Shown piece by piece: positions 63,158 through 64,000 of a stretch of 64,000 nucleotides of DNA. Numbering within the stretch: the first letter of the stretch is position 1; every line of letters starts with the position of its first letter. A program made the translations under genes and the position numbers. The notes under the pieces are model-generated. The model had not been told where the DNA came from, did no database searches, and saw only the letters and a program-made list of their open reading frames with translations. Origin of the DNA: SIG299 sp045531955 (lineage in GTDB: Bacteria > Bacillota > Clostridia > Lachnospirales > Lachnospiraceae); NCBI GenBank assembly GCA_045531955.1, contig JAZSFC010000009.1:1-64000 (forward strand), read 5' to 3'.

Positions 63158-64000
63158 ATGACATACGACTATTCTGAAATTGTGCCATATTTACTTCACT
63201 GGTATGAACGGAATGCCAGAATCCTCAGGTGGCGTGAGGAGCCGAAACCTTATTATGTCTGGGTTTCGGAAATAATGCTGCAACAAACAAGAGTTGAGGC
63301 GGTCAAAGGTTACTTTGACCGCTTCCTTACGGAACTTCCGGACATAAAGTCTCTTGCTGGGGCAGAGGAAGAAAAATTATTGAAACTGTGGGAAGGACTT
63401 GGGTATTATAACCGTGTCCGGAATATGCAAAAAGCAGCTAAAGTAGTTGTCGAACAATATGGAGGGGAACTTCCGGCAGATTATGAGGCTTTGAAGAAGC
63501 TGCCGGGAATCGGTTCTTATACAGCGGGGGCAATAGCTTCTATTGCTTTTGGAATTCCGGAGCCTTCGGTGGACGGAAATGTTTTGCGTGTGTTAAAACG
63601 AATTTCGGCAAGCTTTGATGATATTACAAAGGAAAAAGTAAAAAAGGAGCTGGAAGAGGATGTGCGGCAGATTATGCCGAAAGACCGTCCGGGAGATTTT
63701 AACCAGTCGCTGATGGAACTTGGTGCAACGGTATGTCTTCCAAACGGGAAACCGCTGTGCGAGCAATGTCCGGTGATGCACTTATGTAAAGCATTTCACC
63801 AGGGCGTGGAACTGCAAATTCCTGTGAAGTCTCCGAAAAAGGAAAGGAAGCTGGAAGAACGTACAGTGTTTGTTATTAAGCAGGAGTGTGAGGAAGCATT
63901 AGAGATTATGCTTCACAAAAGACCTGATACCGGATTGTTGTCCGGCATGTGGGAGCTTCCGAATGAGGATGGACACTTGAAGGAAGAGGAAGTACAGAGT
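63158..64000 (+). CDS. mutY: Adenine DNA glycosylase MutY (partial at window end)
   Basis: The first 281 residues are visible; the gene runs past 64000. It removes adenine mispaired with 8-oxoguanine. Seen: EIMLQQTRVEAV, the HhH motif LPGIGSYTAGAIASIAFG with the catalytic Asp in VDGNVLRVL, and an iron-sulfur ligand set C-x7-C-x2-C-x5-C (CLPNGKPLCEQCPVMHLC). The start of the C-terminal NUDIX-like domain follows (MLHKRPDTGLLSGMWELPN). It lies 18 bp after the GH127/GH25 gene with RBS AGAAAGAAG. Confidence 0.95.
   Translation, partial: MTYDYSEIVPYLLHWYERNARILRWREEPKPYYVWVSEIMLQQTRVEAVKGYFDRFLTELPDIKSLAGAEEEKLLKLWEGLGYYNRVRNMQKAAKVVVEQYGGELPADYEALKKLPGIGSYTAGAIASIAFGIPEPSVDGNVLRVLKRISASFDDITKEKVKKELEEDVRQIMPKDRPGDFNQSLMELGATVCLPNGKPLCEQCPVMHLCKAFHQGVELQIPVKSPKKERKLEERTVFVIKQECEEALEIMLHKRPDTGLLSGMWELPNEDGHLKEEEVQS

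Noticed and set aside
1..64000. CRISPR arrays, IS elements, integrases, tRNA or rRNA genes
   Set aside because: No direct repeat-spacer pattern, no transposase or integrase motif and no clover-leaf or rRNA core sequences were recognised on either strand.

Overview
The window looks like a Firmicutes chromosome from the Clostridia, most likely Lachnospiraceae (inference). Reasons: Shine-Dalgarno sites of the AGGAGG type before nearly every gene, sigma-A promoters, a T-box leader before trpS, TPP and THF riboswitches before ECF vitamin-transporter genes, meso-diaminopimelate dehydrogenase, and many eukaryote-like Ser/Thr kinases and Thr/Pro-rich surface linkers. No rRNA, tRNA, IS element, prophage or CRISPR array was seen.

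Layout. 0.1-7.6 kb: an operon of a membrane protein, MoxR AAA+ ATPase, DUF58 protein and a giant protein with three vWA domains. 7.7-12.5 kb: ddh, uppP, a TIR-type membrane protein on the minus strand, and araA. 12.6-19.9 kb: vitamin uptake and salvage (folT with THF riboswitch, pyridoxal kinase plus an ECF S component, thiT with TPP riboswitch), interleaved with a FliB-like protein, a CotH lipoprotein and a small lipoprotein. 20-26.7 kb: HelD, a duplicated transglutaminase-like secreted protein, T-box-trpS and a HAD phosphatase.

26.8-36.6 kb: a signalling region with two kinase plus HTH-protein pairs, a third HTH protein, lipoprotein and membrane-protein genes, a NERD-domain protein and a small zinc ribbon. 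36.8-49.0 kb: a compact, visibly AT-richer twelve-gene biosynthetic island (FkbH-like HAD, adenylation-carrier didomain, two hydrolases, phosphatase, nucleotidyltransferase, two radical SAM enzymes, two glycosyltransferases, one fused to a NodB deacetylase). 49.1-55.1 kb: a truncated NERD copy, then a metallo-beta-lactamase protein, a coiled-coil GrpE-like protein, an Hsp70 and a zinc-ribbon protein. 55.2-64 kb: sbcDC, a GH127-TM-GH25 fusion and the start of mutY.

Two observations stand out. First, seven copies of a 17-bp palindrome (consensus TTATGCTGNCAGCATAA) occur between 22.1 and 49.7 kb. All face the same way and all lie exactly 21 bp upstream of a -10-like hexamer, which puts the palindrome centre near -42, the usual place of a class II activator. 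They define an apparently undescribed local regulon covering the transglutaminase-like protein, an HTH gene group, a lipoprotein operon, both NERD copies, a zinc ribbon and the metallo-beta-lactamase/Hsp70 operon. The kinase-partnered HTH proteins are the obvious candidate regulators (inference). Second, the biosynthetic island sits between the two NERD copies and combines enzymes in a way that does not match a pathway I recognise. It appears to make an aminoacylated or glycerylated amino-sugar-containing small molecule or glycan (inference).
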